A DNA stretch of 64,000 nt from Chryseobacterium sp. JUb7 (GCF_024806495.1 NZ_JANUFF010000003.1:310001-374000); one strand, 5' to 3'. Positions 41,801-50,747 are shown, counted from the stretch's first letter. Notes: a model not told the origin generated them from the sequence alone. Translations and numbers: made by a program.

Positions 41801-41971
41801 TTTAATATTTTCTTTAAACTCAGCAGTTTTCTCTCTTAAACCATCATCAGACAATTGCTGAATGTTTGGTTCAACAGCTTTGATTTTTGTTACAACTTTT
41901 TTTACTTCTTTTAGGTCCTGCGCTTTCTTGTCTCCCAAAAACCCCTTAAGAACTTTGTTTAAAAAACTCAT
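38897..41971 (-). CDS. secA: SecA, preprotein translocase ATPase
   Basis: The motor ATPase that drives proteins through SecYEG. The 1024-aa protein shows Walker [15 protein letters not shown], Walker B region [20 protein letters not shown], the [11 protein letters not shown] motif, the [26 protein letters not shown] arginine-finger region, and the helical wing/scaffold with [13 protein letters not shown] Bacteroidota-type insert is seen around residues 345-400. It ends [11 protein letters not shown], so the C-terminal Cys-rich zinc/SecB-binding tail of E. coli SecA is absent. It is a single-gene unit with a terminator behind. Confidence 0.97.
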   Translation of the reverse strand: MSFLNKVLKGFLGDKKAQDLKEVKKVVTKIKAVEPNIQQLSDDGLREKTAEFKENIKSATSKITAQIEQIKEQIKNSTNVDEKEALFSKIETLKKESYEIEEKVLLQILPEVFALVKETARRWAQNGEIRVKASDWDRQLAGIGKDFVEIQGDQAVWKNSWDAAGTPVNWDMVHYDVQFIGGVILHSGKIAEMATGEGKTLVGTLPIFLNALPARGVHVVTVNDYLAKRDSAWMGPLYQFHGMSIDCIDNHQPNSDGRRKAYNSDITYGTNNEFGFDYLRDNMVTSPSELVQRELNFAIVDEVDSVLVDDARTPLIISGPVPQGDRQEFDVLKPSIDRIVEVQRKTVSAIFNEAKKLIAAGNTKEGGFKLLQAYRGLPKNRQLIKFLSESGNRALLQKVEAQYMQDNNRDMPIVDKDLYFVIEEKNNQVDLTDKGVEYMSQGNEDNNFFVLPDIGTEIAEVEAKNLSKEEEFEAKEKLFAEFAEKSERVHTMSQLLKAYTLFEKDDEYVVIDGEVKIVDEQTGRIMEGRRYSDGLHQAIEAKENVKIEAATQTFATVTLQNYFRMYNKLAGMTGTAETEAGELWEIYKLDVVVIPTNRVILRDDKQDLVFKTNREKYNAVIEEIERLTAAKRPVLVGTTSVEISQLLSKALQLRKIPHQVLNAKLHKKEAEIVAGAGQPGVVTIATNMAGRGTDIKLSKEVKEAGGLAIIGTERHDSRRVDRQLRGRAGRQGDPGSSQFYVSLEDNLMRLFGSERIAKMMDRMGHKEGEVIQHSMISKSIERAQKKVEENNFGTRKRLLEYDDVMNKQRDVIYKRRKNALFGDHLKYDITNMIFDVANSIVTKGKANGSYKDFEYEIIKTFTMESPVSESDFGNKQIPELTNILFKAAQEDYQMKLNLLKEKSFPIIENVYQNQGSMFKMIQVPFTDGHKTMTIVADLKEAFDTKCESLVNDFEKNITLSIIDENWKLHLREMDDLRRSSQGAVYEQKDPLVIYKQESFHLFSEMIDKLNKEIISFLYKGEIPA

Positions 41972-42095
41972 AAATTTTTTACTTTATGCCTAAAGCGATA
42001 TACTTTAAGCGTTTTTAATAACACTTAACGTGCAAAATTGATATTTAAAAAGGGCAAAAAAGCTCTAAGCTATTGCTTAAAGCTTAATGCTTTAA

Positions 42096-42317
42096 TTAAT
42101 ATTCGTCTTCGTTCCAAAGATAATCTTCGTCCGTAGGATAGTCACTCCAAATCTCATCAATTGCATCATAGATTTCTCCTTCATCTTCGATCGCCTGAAG
42201 ATTTTCTACCACTTCCATTGGTGCACCAGTTCTGATTGCATAGTCGATAAGCTCTGCTTTTGTCATTGGCCAAGGTGCGTCACTTAGGTATGAAGCTAAT
42301 TCTAATGTCCAGTACAT
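42096..42317 (-). CDS. DUF2795 family small protein
   Basis: A 73-aa acidic protein (MYWTLELASYLSDAPWPMTK, AELIDYAIRTGAPMEVVENL) matching the DUF2795 pattern, in which a short conserved LxxAPWPATKxELIDYAxRxGAP motif is followed by an acidic tail. The function is unknown. It lies upstream of secA on the same strand with a gap of 124 bp. The very acidic C-terminus (DYPTDEDYLWNEDEY) is typical of the Bacteroidota members. Confidence 0.85.
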   Translation of the reverse strand: MYWTLELASYLSDAPWPMTKAELIDYAIRTGAPMEVVENLQAIEDEGEIYDAIDEIWSDYPTDEDYLWNEDEY

Positions 42318-42458
42318 AATTTTCTAATTTTTTGCAAAAGTATAAAAATAGCTTATATTATATGCTTTTTTATACTTGATTTTCAACTCTTTTTATTAAA
42401 TTTTGTTCATTATGGGTTATAAAAAGCCTTGCGGCAGTGTTCTATAACACACTTGATG

Positions 42459-43481
42459 TCATTTTCTCAAAAACCATTCCACAAATTTTTTTATGCCATT
42501 TTGGAAGTTTGTGTCAGGTTTGTAGCCAATTAATGTCTTAGCTTTTGTAATATCTGCATTGGTTTTCTGGACATCTCCGGGTTGTAGTGGCAGATTTTTT
42601 CGGATGGCAGATTTTCCCAATGTGTTTTCAATGGTCGAAAGCATTTCATTTAAAGTAATGACTTGGCTTTCTCCCAAATTAATAATTTCATACACATCAG
42701 AATTATTTTCCAGATAGGTGATGGATTTTGTGATTCCGTCGATGATATCGTCAACATATGTGTAATCTCTGGCTGTCGTTCCGTCACCATAAAAAGGGAT
42801 TTCCTGATCTTCGGAAATCAATTTTGTGAATTTGTGAATAGCCAGATCCGGTCTTTGTCTCGGTCCGTAGACGGTGAAGAATCTCAGCTGGATCATATCA
42901 ATAGCATATAGCTGATGATAGACATGGCCTAAAATCTCACCACATTTTTTTGTTGCAGCATAAGGTGAGATAGGATTGTCAACATTGTCGGTTTCTGCAA
43001 AAGGAACTTTTTCATTGTTCCCATAAACGCTTGAGGAAGATGCACAAACGAATTTTTTAATATTGAATTGATGACAAAGCTCCCAAAGGTTCATTGTGCC
43101 CCGGATATTCACTTCTTCGTATTCCAGAGGTCTTTCGATAGAAGGGCGAACTCCGGCTAAAGCAGCCAGGTGAATCACCAAATCGATTTTATGATTTTTA
43201 AAAATTTCTTCAAGCCCTTTTTTATCACGGATATCCTGATGATAAAGAGTATAATTAATTGATTTTGATAGCAAAACAAGTTTTTGAATGTCATTCCCCT
43301 TATCAGAATACTCAAAATCCGAATTTACATCAATAGATTCTAATGTATTTTTGATTTTGATCTGATAACTGTAGAAATTATCAAAATTGTCAATGTTAAT
43401 GACAGAATGTCCATTTTTTAATAATTGTTCAACTAAATGGGAACCAATAAAACCGCTTCCGCCGGTCACAAGATAATTCAT
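42459..43481 (-). CDS. NAD-dependent sugar epimerase/dehydratase (UDP-glucuronate 4-epimerase-like)
   Basis: A 340-aa extended short-chain dehydrogenase. The NAD motif is VTGGSGFIGSHLVEQL (residues 5-20), the catalytic triad Ser/Tyr/Lys is in CASSSSVYG and ISPYAATKK, and the substrate region is RFFTVYGPRQRPDLAIHKF. The last motif with KFTKLI is characteristic of the UDP-glucuronate 4-epimerase (CapI/WbnF) group, which supplies UDP-galacturonate for surface polysaccharide. No other polysaccharide genes are next to it, so the exact sugar is inference. It is divergent from the DUF2797 gene; a -7 box lies at 43501-43508. Confidence 0.87.
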   Translation of the reverse strand: MNYLVTGGSGFIGSHLVEQLLKNGHSVINIDNFDNFYSYQIKIKNTLESIDVNSDFEYSDKGNDIQKLVLLSKSINYTLYHQDIRDKKGLEEIFKNHKIDLVIHLAALAGVRPSIERPLEYEEVNIRGTMNLWELCHQFNIKKFVCASSSSVYGNNEKVPFAETDNVDNPISPYAATKKCGEILGHVYHQLYAIDMIQLRFFTVYGPRQRPDLAIHKFTKLISEDQEIPFYGDGTTARDYTYVDDIIDGITKSITYLENNSDVYEIINLGESQVITLNEMLSTIENTLGKSAIRKNLPLQPGDVQKTNADITKAKTLIGYKPDTNFQNGIKKFVEWFLRK

Positions 43482-43500
43482 CTGTATTTTTTTCTTAGTA

Positions 43501-43508
43501 CAAAAATA
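43501..43508 (-). promoter_or_regulatory. -7 element TATTTTTG for the epimerase gene
   Basis: An exact TAnnTTTG on the minus strand, 19 bases before the ATG at 43481. Confidence 0.5.
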
Positions 43509-43570
43509 TAAATTTACTTTTTGAAAAATATAATCATTAAATTTACTTAAAAAAGTAATACAAAATTAAT

Positions 43571-44368
43571 ATGCAGTTTCAAGGGCAAATTTTAAAGATG
43601 ATCAGTTTCGATGATCAACCTATTCAGTATTATCTTAATCTTTCCGGAGATCTGATTCATATGAACGAATTGTTTGGAAAAGAATTAACGGTAAAGCATA
43701 CAGGGTTTCAGTGTGTGAATTGCGGGGAGGAAAAACCTATTTACAGAATGGGATTTTGTAAAAGCTGCTTTTTTGAAAGTCCATATGCCAGTGACACCAT
43801 CATTCGCCCTGAGCTTTCCACAGCACATTTGGGAGTTGCAGAACGTAATCTGGAAGTTGAAAAAGAAATACAGCTTCAGCCGCATACGGTTTATTTGGCC
43901 TACACAGGGGAGGTAAAAGTGGGTGTGACAAGAAATACTCAGATCCCTACACGATGGATCGATCAGGGGGCGACTTTCGCTTTACCAATTGCCAGAACCG
44001 AAAACCGTTATGAAGCAGGAATGATAGAAGTTGCTTTAAAACAGCATGTTCCGGATAAAACAAACTGGAGAAAAATGCTTCAGGATGATTTTGAAAATGA
44101 AATTGATTTGATTGATTTTCAGCAAAAAATAAAAGAATATTTTCCTGAAGATTTCCAAAAATTTTACAGCGAGGGTGAAGATGTATGGAAATTTGATTTC
44201 CCTTATGAAAAACCTGAGAAGATAACGTCATTTACTTTGGATAAAAAGCCTGAATTTACAGGTAAATTAGTCGGGATAAAAGGTCAGTATCTTAGTTTCG
44301 AAGGTGGAAATTTTATGAATGTGAGAGGACATGAAGGGTACGTGATTGAGTTGCATGTGAAAAATTAA
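43571..44368 (+). CDS. DUF2797 family protein with zinc-ribbon-like motif
   Basis: A 265-aa cytoplasmic protein of the DUF2797 family. A four-Cys cluster (CVNCGEEKPIYRMGFCKSCF, about residues 49-68) looks like a zinc ribbon. It is followed by the conserved VYLAYTGEVKVGVTRNTQIPTRWIDQGA block, which resembles a GIY-YIG-like core (KVGVT...RW.DQGA). The C-terminal domain is beta-rich. The function is unknown; nucleic-acid binding is plausible. Forty bases separate it from the AsmA-like gene downstream. Confidence 0.85.
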   Translation: MQFQGQILKMISFDDQPIQYYLNLSGDLIHMNELFGKELTVKHTGFQCVNCGEEKPIYRMGFCKSCFFESPYASDTIIRPELSTAHLGVAERNLEVEKEIQLQPHTVYLAYTGEVKVGVTRNTQIPTRWIDQGATFALPIARTENRYEAGMIEVALKQHVPDKTNWRKMLQDDFENEIDLIDFQQKIKEYFPEDFQKFYSEGEDVWKFDFPYEKPEKITSFTLDKKPEFTGKLVGIKGQYLSFEGGNFMNVRGHEGYVIELHVKN

Positions 44369-44408
44369 TCCTATATTTAGGTGTATAATAAGAAACCAAA
44401 TCACAAAA

Positions 44409-47060
44409 ATGAAAAAATGGGTTAAAAAGCTTCTGATAAGTCTGGGGATTTTGTTTGTCATTGTATTGATGGCAAACTTTGGACTTAATATATGGCTTAA
44501 AACTCAGCTTCCTGATTATATAAAGAAAAATACAGATTATAAGGTTTCTTACAAATTGTTGGAGGTAGATCTGATGTCCGGAAATATTCTTTCAACCGGA
44601 ATTACAGTAAATAGTAAAAATCCTCAAAATACTAACGTAATTGGACTTCAGGGAACTATTGATGCCTTGAAGATCAGTCGTTTTGGGATTTATGATGCTG
44701 TTTTTAATAAACAGATCAGCTCGTCTGATCTATTACTGTCAAAACCCAATCTGAATGTTGTTCTTGCCAAACCGATTGATCAGAAGACAGGAAAAAAAAG
44801 AAATCCTGTTTTGTTTGAAAATATCAGGATTAGTAAAGGTTCAATCAGCATTTTCAGGCATACCAAGCAAAAATTACTGTCGGTTCAGGAACTCGATTTA
44901 TTTGTTGAGAATTTACAGATGACAGAAGAGTCTGTAGAAAATAAATTGCCCGTTGTTTTTGATAAATATGATATTAAAGGACAGAATTTCTTCTTTCGTC
45001 CGGATCCTGTTTATGCCTTAACCATCAATAAAATATCAACGAAAAATGGTCAGATGCTTGTTGAGGATTTCAAACTGATTCCTCTGCTGAATATCGATCA
45101 GCTTAAAAGATTTTATCCAAAGAAAACAAAGCTTTTTCAGTTTGATATACCAAGAATGGAATTTAAAGATATTGTTCTGAATAAAAATAAGGTTTCTCTT
45201 GCCAATGTTAATTTTCAACGTCCTAATCTTTTAATTTACAATACCAATGCTGTTCCCGTGAAATCCGGAAAGCCCCTGGATTTTGAAGCTGATCTGGATG
45301 ATATTAAATTAAATAATGCAACGGTGCAGATTGTAAAACCTGATGGAAATAAGCTTCTGTATGCAAAGAGTCTTACATTAAATATTAATCAGCTAAAGTT
45401 TGATAAGCAAACAAGAGATCAGGTTATTCCGGTTGGATATAAAAGTTTTCAGTTTTCAGGAAAAGATATTTTATACTCCAATCATCAGAATTTTACGATT
45501 GGAAGTATTGCATTGAATCAGAAAAGTGGAGAGCTGAGAAATATATCTGTAGTTCCCAACACGGCTGATCCCGGAAAAAGATCAATGGATTTAAAAACAA
45601 ATCTCGTTGCATTTAATATCAATAAAATAGAGCTTATTGATAAAAAACTGAATCTTGATATCAAGGATGTTTTAGTTGATAACGTGCATGGGATTGTAAA
45701 AGCAATAGAGCGTAAAGGAAAAAAAGTACCCAGGGAGAATAAAATAAATTCTATTCTGGTGAGAAAAATATCGGTTAAAAACTCAAATATTATTTATGAT
45801 AAAGAGAATGAGCCTCTTGTTTTTAATGATTTGAATGCGACGGTTAATGACCTTCAGTTTACAGCCAGGCCTAACAACCATGGGCATACGGTTAAAGTCA
45901 GAGACTATTCGTTAACGACCCGAAATTTTGCTTACAAAACGCAGTTTTATAATATGAGCGTAGGACTTCTTGCATTAAGTAAAAATAAAGTTCAGATTAC
46001 TGATTTTGCTATGAAGCCTCTTGTTTCGAGAGCTCAGTTTATAAAAATGATTCCTGTAGAACGGGATTTGTACGATATAAAAGCCCATCAGATCACCGCA
46101 GAAGGAAACTGGGACTTATTTTCGGCAAATAAATCCATCAGTGCTACTCATGTGACCGTGCAGGGAGCAGATGCTAATATTTTCAGAAGTAAAATTCCTA
46201 ATGACGACCCGAAAGAAAAACCATTGTATTCCAGAATGCTGCGTTCAATAAAAATTCCGATGTTTATTAATAATCTGGATCTGAAAAATTCTATTCTGGT
46301 GTATGAAGAAGATACTCCTGAGAGTGCAGGCCCTGGGAAACTGACATTCGGTAACTTCAATATGAATGTTAAAAATCTGAACTCAGCAAAAATGAAGGGA
46401 AAACCTACACGTGTGGATATTAAGATCAATTGTTCTTTTATGAATCTGGCACCGTTGTCGGTCAACTGGAGTTTTGATGTTGCAGACCAGCGCGATTTAT
46501 TTGCTATCTCCGGACGGGCTTCCAATCTTCCGGCGCAGGGAATCAACCCATTTATTCGTCCTTATCTTCATGTAACAGCTACCGGAACGATCAATGAAAT
46601 GCTCTTTAATTTTAAAGGAAACCCTGCCGGTTTAAACGGGACATTTAATCTTAAGCATAGGGATCTTAAAATAACAATTCTTGATAAAAATAACCGTGAA
46701 AAGAAAGGCTTTCTGACGGCTATTGCTAATTTAGTCGTGAAATCGGATTCCGGGAGTCTACCGGAATCGGTAATGGTGGAAGGAGTTGAGCGCGATCCTA
46801 CGAAATCTTTTTTCAATTTATTCTGGAAGGGAATTCAGGATGGATTAAAGAAAACATTAATCGGGATCAATGTTAAAAAAACGGAGAAGGCGGTGAAAAA
46901 TACCGTTTCTGCAGTGAAAGATATGAAACAGTCTGTAAAGGAACTGAAACAGGAAATAAAAGGTCCGGATACCAAAAAAGAACAGCCACAACCTAAAGAA
47001 GAAAAGAAGGGATTCTTAAAAGGTATTTTCAAGAAAAAAGAAAAGTCCGAAACTGAATAA
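44409..47060 (+). CDS. Large AsmA/DUF748-like membrane-anchored protein
   Basis: An 883-aa protein with a basic N-terminus and one membrane span (about 9-28, LLISLGILFVIVLMANFGLN), followed by a very long beta-rich region with repeated patterns of the type LNxxVxxLQFxAxP and LxxLxIxxxGI. This is similar in style to AsmA/TamB-type proteins that bridge the periplasm and are linked to lipid transport. A region near 740-800 (FNLKHRDLKITILDKNN... LTAIANLVVKSDS) resembles the C-terminal part of AsmA-like families. The last 60 residues are Lys/Glu-rich and helical. The family call is by architecture only. Confidence 0.65.
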   Translation: MKKWVKKLLISLGILFVIVLMANFGLNIWLKTQLPDYIKKNTDYKVSYKLLEVDLMSGNILSTGITVNSKNPQNTNVIGLQGTIDALKISRFGIYDAVFNKQISSSDLLLSKPNLNVVLAKPIDQKTGKKRNPVLFENIRISKGSISIFRHTKQKLLSVQELDLFVENLQMTEESVENKLPVVFDKYDIKGQNFFFRPDPVYALTINKISTKNGQMLVEDFKLIPLLNIDQLKRFYPKKTKLFQFDIPRMEFKDIVLNKNKVSLANVNFQRPNLLIYNTNAVPVKSGKPLDFEADLDDIKLNNATVQIVKPDGNKLLYAKSLTLNINQLKFDKQTRDQVIPVGYKSFQFSGKDILYSNHQNFTIGSIALNQKSGELRNISVVPNTADPGKRSMDLKTNLVAFNINKIELIDKKLNLDIKDVLVDNVHGIVKAIERKGKKVPRENKINSILVRKISVKNSNIIYDKENEPLVFNDLNATVNDLQFTARPNNHGHTVKVRDYSLTTRNFAYKTQFYNMSVGLLALSKNKVQITDFAMKPLVSRAQFIKMIPVERDLYDIKAHQITAEGNWDLFSANKSISATHVTVQGADANIFRSKIPNDDPKEKPLYSRMLRSIKIPMFINNLDLKNSILVYEEDTPESAGPGKLTFGNFNMNVKNLNSAKMKGKPTRVDIKINCSFMNLAPLSVNWSFDVADQRDLFAISGRASNLPAQGINPFIRPYLHVTATGTINEMLFNFKGNPAGLNGTFNLKHRDLKITILDKNNREKKGFLTAIANLVVKSDSGSLPESVMVEGVERDPTKSFFNLFWKGIQDGLKKTLIGINVKKTEKAVKNTVSAVKDMKQSVKELKQEIKGPDTKKEQPQPKEEKKGFLKGIFKKKEKSETE

Positions 47061-47091
47061 TTTCGAACTGAATATATATATGTTTTTCACT

Positions 47092-47442
47092 TTAAAAATT
47101 GAATTCTTCACTTTCCTGAACCGGAATGTCTCTTAAAAATTTATCAAATTCTTCGCCGGGATAATTACTGTCTGCCCCGTAAGAGTCGATAATCATTCCT
47201 ATATTTCCTGAAGTATCTTTTAAAACGTACAATACAGCGTTGTCATCAGGGTTGCTGTCACCTTCAAAACGATATGTTTTTAAGATGGTCAATTCATCAG
47301 GATGATAGTTTTTTTCAGAATTTTCAAACTTCATTTCGCAATGCTCATTCATTCTGAATTCCCTGTGTATGCCTCTTTCTGCTAGTTTTGACATGACTTG
47401 GCTTAAGGTGGTCATTCTGTCAAGATTATCTGTATTTTCCAT
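47092..47442 (-). CDS. Conserved Bacteroidota protein of unknown function
   Basis: A 116-aa soluble acidic protein (LSQVMSKLAERGIHREFRMN, YHPDELTILKTYRFEGDSNP, DDNAVLYVLKDTSGNIGMII, DSYGADSN). The pattern TYRFEGDSNPDDxAVLY...IIDSYGAxSN is recognised from a Bacteroidota family that is sometimes misnamed phosphoribosylpyrophosphate synthetase; it shows no PRPP motif. The function is unknown. It is convergent with the AsmA-like gene. Confidence 0.7.
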   Translation of the reverse strand: MENTDNLDRMTTLSQVMSKLAERGIHREFRMNEHCEMKFENSEKNYHPDELTILKTYRFEGDSNPDDNAVLYVLKDTSGNIGMIIDSYGADSNYPGEEFDKFLRDIPVQESEEFNF

Positions 47443-47614
47443 AATAATATTTTTCTTAGTTACAACAATAATTAAACCATTACCATTAAAAACAGGGCAT
47501 TTTGATTAATAATATTGACCCTAAAAAGATTTTCAATGTTAACAAAAATTATAATGTTAAAAAATAAATTGGGTATACTTTTTGCAATAGACAAATTATT
47601 AAATCGGACAAAAT

Positions 47615-47809
47615 ATGAAAAAAGAAGTTGGCGTTTTACTGGCAGGAGGAGTTGGTCTTTTGGCAGTATTAAGTATCATCGGAATCAAGAAAATATTACA
47701 CAAAAAGGATAAAAAATATAGTGATGCCTATTCGGATTATCACAGACACTTTGATGATAAAAATCACGACGATGAATATCACGGAGTAGAATTTTACGCA
47801 CTGAAGTAG
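47615..47809 (+). CDS. Small single-pass membrane protein, unknown
   Basis: A 64-aa protein: one membrane span (about 5-24, VGVLLAGGVGLLAVLSIIGI), then a basic stretch (KKILHKKDKKY), then a His/Asp-rich tail (DYHRHFDDKNHDDEYHGVEF). No family was recognised. The tail could bind divalent metal, which is inference only. A strong terminator 27 bp after the stop supports a real gene. Confidence 0.65.
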   Translation: MKKEVGVLLAGGVGLLAVLSIIGIKKILHKKDKKYSDAYSDYHRHFDDKNHDDEYHGVEFYALK

Positions 47810-47835
47810 TAAAAAAATATATTCAATTATGTTTG

Positions 47836-47867
47836 AATCCGGCACTATCACAGTGTTGGATTTTTTT
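47836..47867 (+). terminator. Terminator after the small membrane protein gene
   Basis: AATCCGGCACT / AGTGTTGGATT form an 11-pair stem with two G-U and a 5-base loop, followed by seven T in a row. Confidence 0.85.
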
Positions 47868-47930
47868 GTGGAAAACTTTAATGTTAAAACTCATTATTTT
47901 ATAAAAAATCCGTTCTAATTTTACATTATT

Positions 47931-48977
47931 ATGCAGAACGAAAATATCATAAAAGGTCAGGGTGCTCAGCGAAATGTTATCAACCGTTTCGATAAGTATG
48001 CGTACGAGCCTGAAGATGAGGATTTCGAAACTGTAAAAACGACTTTCACTGAAGTTTTTCCGAAAACAATTGTCAATCAGGTGAAAAGTGAGGATTTGCC
48101 TATGGAATATTCAATGAATCCGTATCAGGGTTGTGAGCATGGATGTTCTTATTGTTTTGCAAGACCCACTCATGAATATTGGGGATACAGTGCCGGAATT
48201 GATTTCGAAAGAAAAATTATGGTGAAAAAAAATGCCCCTGAGCTTTTAGAGAAATTTTTTCAGAAAAGAGGCTATCAGCCGGCTTCTATTTTGCTTTCCG
48301 GAAATACAGATTGTTATCAGCCGGCAGAACGGCAATTTGAAATTACAAGAAAACTGCTGCAGGTTTGTCTTGATTACAGACATCCTGTCAATATTCTCAC
48401 GAAAAATGCAATGGTTCTAAGAGATGTCGATATTCTTAAACCCATGGCGGAGCAGAATCTGGTTTCTGTATCATTAAGTATTCCCACTATTAATGAAGAT
48501 TTGAGACGAAAAATGGAGCCTCGGACAAGCTCTGCAAAAAACAAGTTAAAAGCTATAGAAATACTCTCTGAAAATAAAATTCCCGTACACGTAATGGTAG
48601 CACCGATCATTCCGGGATTAAATAGTGATGAGCCATTATCTATTTTGAAAGAGATTTCAGATGCGGGGGCAAAAAGTTTTGGGTATACGCTGGTAAGGTT
48701 AAACGATACGGTAGAACCTGTTTTTGTAAAATGGATTGAAAACAGCTTTCCGGACAGGGCACAGAAAGTCTTAAACCTGATCCGGTCAATGAGAGGCGGG
48801 AAGTTAGGTGAAAAAAGGTATTTTGACAGGCAAAAAGGGGAAGGGAATATCGCGGAAATGATTCATAATACATTCAAAATAGGAAGAAAGAAATTTTTTG
48901 AAGGAAAAGAGTTTCCGAAATTGTCTACCGCTAATTTTACAGGGGCCAAAGATCAGCAATTGAGATTGTTTGATTGA
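47931..48977 (+). CDS. PA0069-family radical SAM protein
   Basis: A 348-aa radical SAM enzyme. The 4Fe-4S cluster motif CxxxCxxC appears as CEHGCSYCFARPTHEYWG (first Cys near residue 66). The preceding SMNPYQG and the following GIDFERKIMVKKNAPELLEK are signatures of the PA0069/Rv2578c group, related to the spore photoproduct lyase fold and often called DNA-repair-like. The reaction is unknown. The C-terminus (RLFD) is typical. The gene stands alone, followed by a bidirectional terminator. Confidence 0.92.
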   Translation: MQNENIIKGQGAQRNVINRFDKYAYEPEDEDFETVKTTFTEVFPKTIVNQVKSEDLPMEYSMNPYQGCEHGCSYCFARPTHEYWGYSAGIDFERKIMVKKNAPELLEKFFQKRGYQPASILLSGNTDCYQPAERQFEITRKLLQVCLDYRHPVNILTKNAMVLRDVDILKPMAEQNLVSVSLSIPTINEDLRRKMEPRTSSAKNKLKAIEILSENKIPVHVMVAPIIPGLNSDEPLSILKEISDAGAKSFGYTLVRLNDTVEPVFVKWIENSFPDRAQKVLNLIRSMRGGKLGEKRYFDRQKGEGNIAEMIHNTFKIGRKKFFEGKEFPKLSTANFTGAKDQQLRLFD

Positions 48978-49053
48978 TTCTACTCTGCTGAGTTGCCTGG
49001 TTTTCAAAGGTGTTAGTGAAAAATATTTTACAGTTTGAAAATTTTAATTAAAT

Positions 49054-49082
49054 AAAAAACCGTCTTTTCAGGACGGTTTTTT
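49054..49082. terminator. Bidirectional terminator (radical SAM / peptide gene)
   Basis: AAAAAACCGTC and GACGGTTTTTT pair over 11 bp with a 7-base loop. T runs on both strands serve the plus-strand radical SAM gene and the minus-strand peptide gene. Confidence 0.88.
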
Positions 49083-49105
49083 ATATAGGTATTTTTAATT
49101 TTCAA

Positions 49106-49267
49106 TTACATTGAATCATCCGGACATTTGAAATCGTCACTGCAGGCTGCACAGATTACAACTCCGTTACATGCGTACATGCAAAATTCCGGCTCCGGAA
49201 GTTTTACACCTCCTGCTCCTTTAATGCTTTTTAACTGGCCTTTGTTTAGTTTTTTTAGATTTTTCAT
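49106..49267 (-). CDS. Bacteriocin-like Cys-rich peptide with double-glycine leader
   Basis: A 53-aa peptide starting at 49267. Residues 1-20 (MKNLKKLNKGQLKSIKGAGG) form a leader of the Bacteroidota bacteriocin-like type: MKNLKKL start, a short amphipathic helix and a Gly-Gly end. The core VKLPEPEFCMYACNGVVICA plus ACSDDFKCPDDSM has five cysteines. Peptides of this type are expected to be cut after GG by a C39-type peptidase transporter and exported; none is in the window. The frame is clean and lies between a terminator and a long AT-rich promoter region, divergent to a second peptide gene with a similar leader. Confidence 0.75.
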   Translation of the reverse strand: MKNLKKLNKGQLKSIKGAGGVKLPEPEFCMYACNGVVICAACSDDFKCPDDSM

Positions 49268-49492
49268 ATTGTTTTAATTAAAATTTTGATAGTATGGTAA
49301 ATATAATTAAAATTTTATTCACTCAATTGATTGTGGTATTTATTTGTGAAAATTATTTTTTAAAGGTTGAAATTTTGTTTTAATGTCAAATTTAAAATCG
49401 TTTTATTAAGGATAAAATTATATAAAAGTTTGATTGTTAATTGAAAATGAATTATTTTTAAATACTAAAAAATACCAAAAAAACAAAAAACT
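49268..49492. promoter_or_regulatory. AT-rich divergent promoter region between two leader-peptide genes
   Basis: 225 bp of very AT-rich sequence with no frame. A partial -7 match TATATTTA on the minus strand lies about 35-40 bases before the ATG at 49267. No exact TAnnTTTG was found on the plus strand close to 49493. Confidence 0.35.
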
Positions 49493-49765
49493 ATGAAAAA
49501 CATCAGAAAATTATCAAGAGAAGAAAAGAAGGGAATTGCTGCTGGAGATTTGTCTCCTGCTTTCTGTATTGAGGGTGGAGGTCCCGGAACAGGAGGGTGC
49601 TCAGTCAATCATATTTGTTCCGGAGGAAGATGTATTCCATATGTTGATCCGGGAAATGGAGGGGGTGGAAGTGGAGGCGGAGGAGATACATATACCTGTA
49701 TCTGCCCTTGGGGAACATTTACCCAATCTACTCCGTGTCCGGAATTTTATTGTATTACAGGATAA
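49493..49765 (+). CDS. Gly/Cys-rich peptide with bacteriocin-like leader
   Basis: A 90-aa peptide. The N-terminus MKNIRKLSREEKKGIAAGDL is the same kind of leader as in the divergent gene (MKN-[IL]-x-KL, then a Lys-rich helix), with Ala-Ala-Gly in place of Gly-Gly. The rest has eight cysteines and long Gly runs (GNGGGGSGGGGDTYTCICPW). The function is unknown: a secreted, disulfide-rich or modified peptide is plausible. The unknown 301-aa gene follows 33 bp downstream on the same strand and may be functionally linked. Confidence 0.75.
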   Translation: MKNIRKLSREEKKGIAAGDLSPAFCIEGGGPGTGGCSVNHICSGGRCIPYVDPGNGGGGSGGGGDTYTCICPWGTFTQSTPCPEFYCITG

Positions 49766-49798
49766 AAGAAGAGAATATTATTTAGCTTAAAACAAATA

Positions 49799-50704
49799 AT
49801 GACATTATTCAGACATTACAAAAATGTAAAACAAAACGGGAGGGTATTGATTGTTCTCCTGTTTTCATGTTTTTATCCGGGCCAAAATATTACAGTTGAT
49901 AATGAAAATGATTATCCGGTTATTGTTAAATATTCTCAGAAGAAAGCAGAAATTGGGGCTGGTCAAAAGAAAGAAATTAAGGAAAACGGATTGAAAAGTA
50001 TTTCAGTACTTAATAAAAAAGATGAAAAACTGATAAAAGATATTCCCGTGTTTTTGAACCTTAGAGAATCCCTGGCAATAAGTATAGATAATAATACAAT
50101 TAAATTTAAAGGAGATAAAGATCTGCTTCATCATTATGTCTATCAAGAGGTTGGGTCTTATCTTAGGCTTAAGATTGGAGAGTATCAAAAATATGATCAA
50201 AAAAATGATCCTCAGGGCTTTATTCGCACATCGGAAATGTATTTGGGTGATGTTCTCACAAAGGTTGAAAAATTGAATAATTCTCCGCAGGCAAGACAGG
50301 ATATTCACTATAAAGAAATTGAAAAGCTTGTAAAAGAAGACTGGCTTTTTACCGTTTTCTCCAGTTTTGGAAGTGTAAAGTTGGGGAATACCGAAAAAAG
50401 CTTAATGCTTTATTATTTTGAAAAGTATTTTAAAAAAGATATTGATAACTATTCATGTAGTTCATGGGTTGACTATGATATTATTCGGAGATATGCGCTA
50501 CACCAAAAAGTTTTAGGACTCAGTCTTCCAAAATATGAAATTGTAGAGCATTCTGACGATGACGATGTCAACCAATACTTGCCTTCAAAATGTCAGGAGC
50601 AATATTTCAGAAACTCGTATAAATTTTTGATTGGAAAAAAAGACCCGGTGAGAGCGGAAAAGTATAAAAAGATTTTAACAGAAAAGTTTCACGTGAAACT
50701 ATGA
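49799..50704 (+). CDS. Unknown protein downstream of the Gly/Cys-rich peptide
   Basis: A 301-aa protein not recognised as any family. A hydrophobic stretch at about 15-29 (GRVLIVLLFSCFYPGQ) could be a signal peptide or a weak lipobox (LFSC). After it comes a beta-rich segment (ITVDNENDYPVIVKYSQKKAEIGAGQKKEIK), then a helical domain to the end (for example SEMYLGDVLTKVEKLNNSPQ, LMLYYFEKYFKKDIDNY). It is probably cotranscribed with the peptide gene and ends at a strong terminator. It shows no peptidase, transporter or modification-enzyme motif. Confidence 0.7.
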   Translation: MTLFRHYKNVKQNGRVLIVLLFSCFYPGQNITVDNENDYPVIVKYSQKKAEIGAGQKKEIKENGLKSISVLNKKDEKLIKDIPVFLNLRESLAISIDNNTIKFKGDKDLLHHYVYQEVGSYLRLKIGEYQKYDQKNDPQGFIRTSEMYLGDVLTKVEKLNNSPQARQDIHYKEIEKLVKEDWLFTVFSSFGSVKLGNTEKSLMLYYFEKYFKKDIDNYSCSSWVDYDIIRRYALHQKVLGLSLPKYEIVEHSDDDDVNQYLPSKCQEQYFRNSYKFLIGKKDPVRAEKYKKILTEKFHVKL

Positions 50705-50712
50705 TACTAAAT

Positions 50713-50739
50713 AAAAAACCGGGCAATGTACCCGGTTTT
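50713..50739. terminator. Bidirectional terminator (unknown gene / 2OG oxygenase)
   Basis: AAAACCGGG and CCCGGTTTT pair over 9 bp with a 7-base loop. A run of A/T on both sides allows use on both strands. Confidence 0.85.
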
Positions 50740-50747
50740 CACTTATT

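Noticed and set aside
42414..42458. Short stems GCC-GCAA-GGC with T run after the epimerase gene
   Set aside because: The G/C stem is only three pairs; too weak to list as a terminator.
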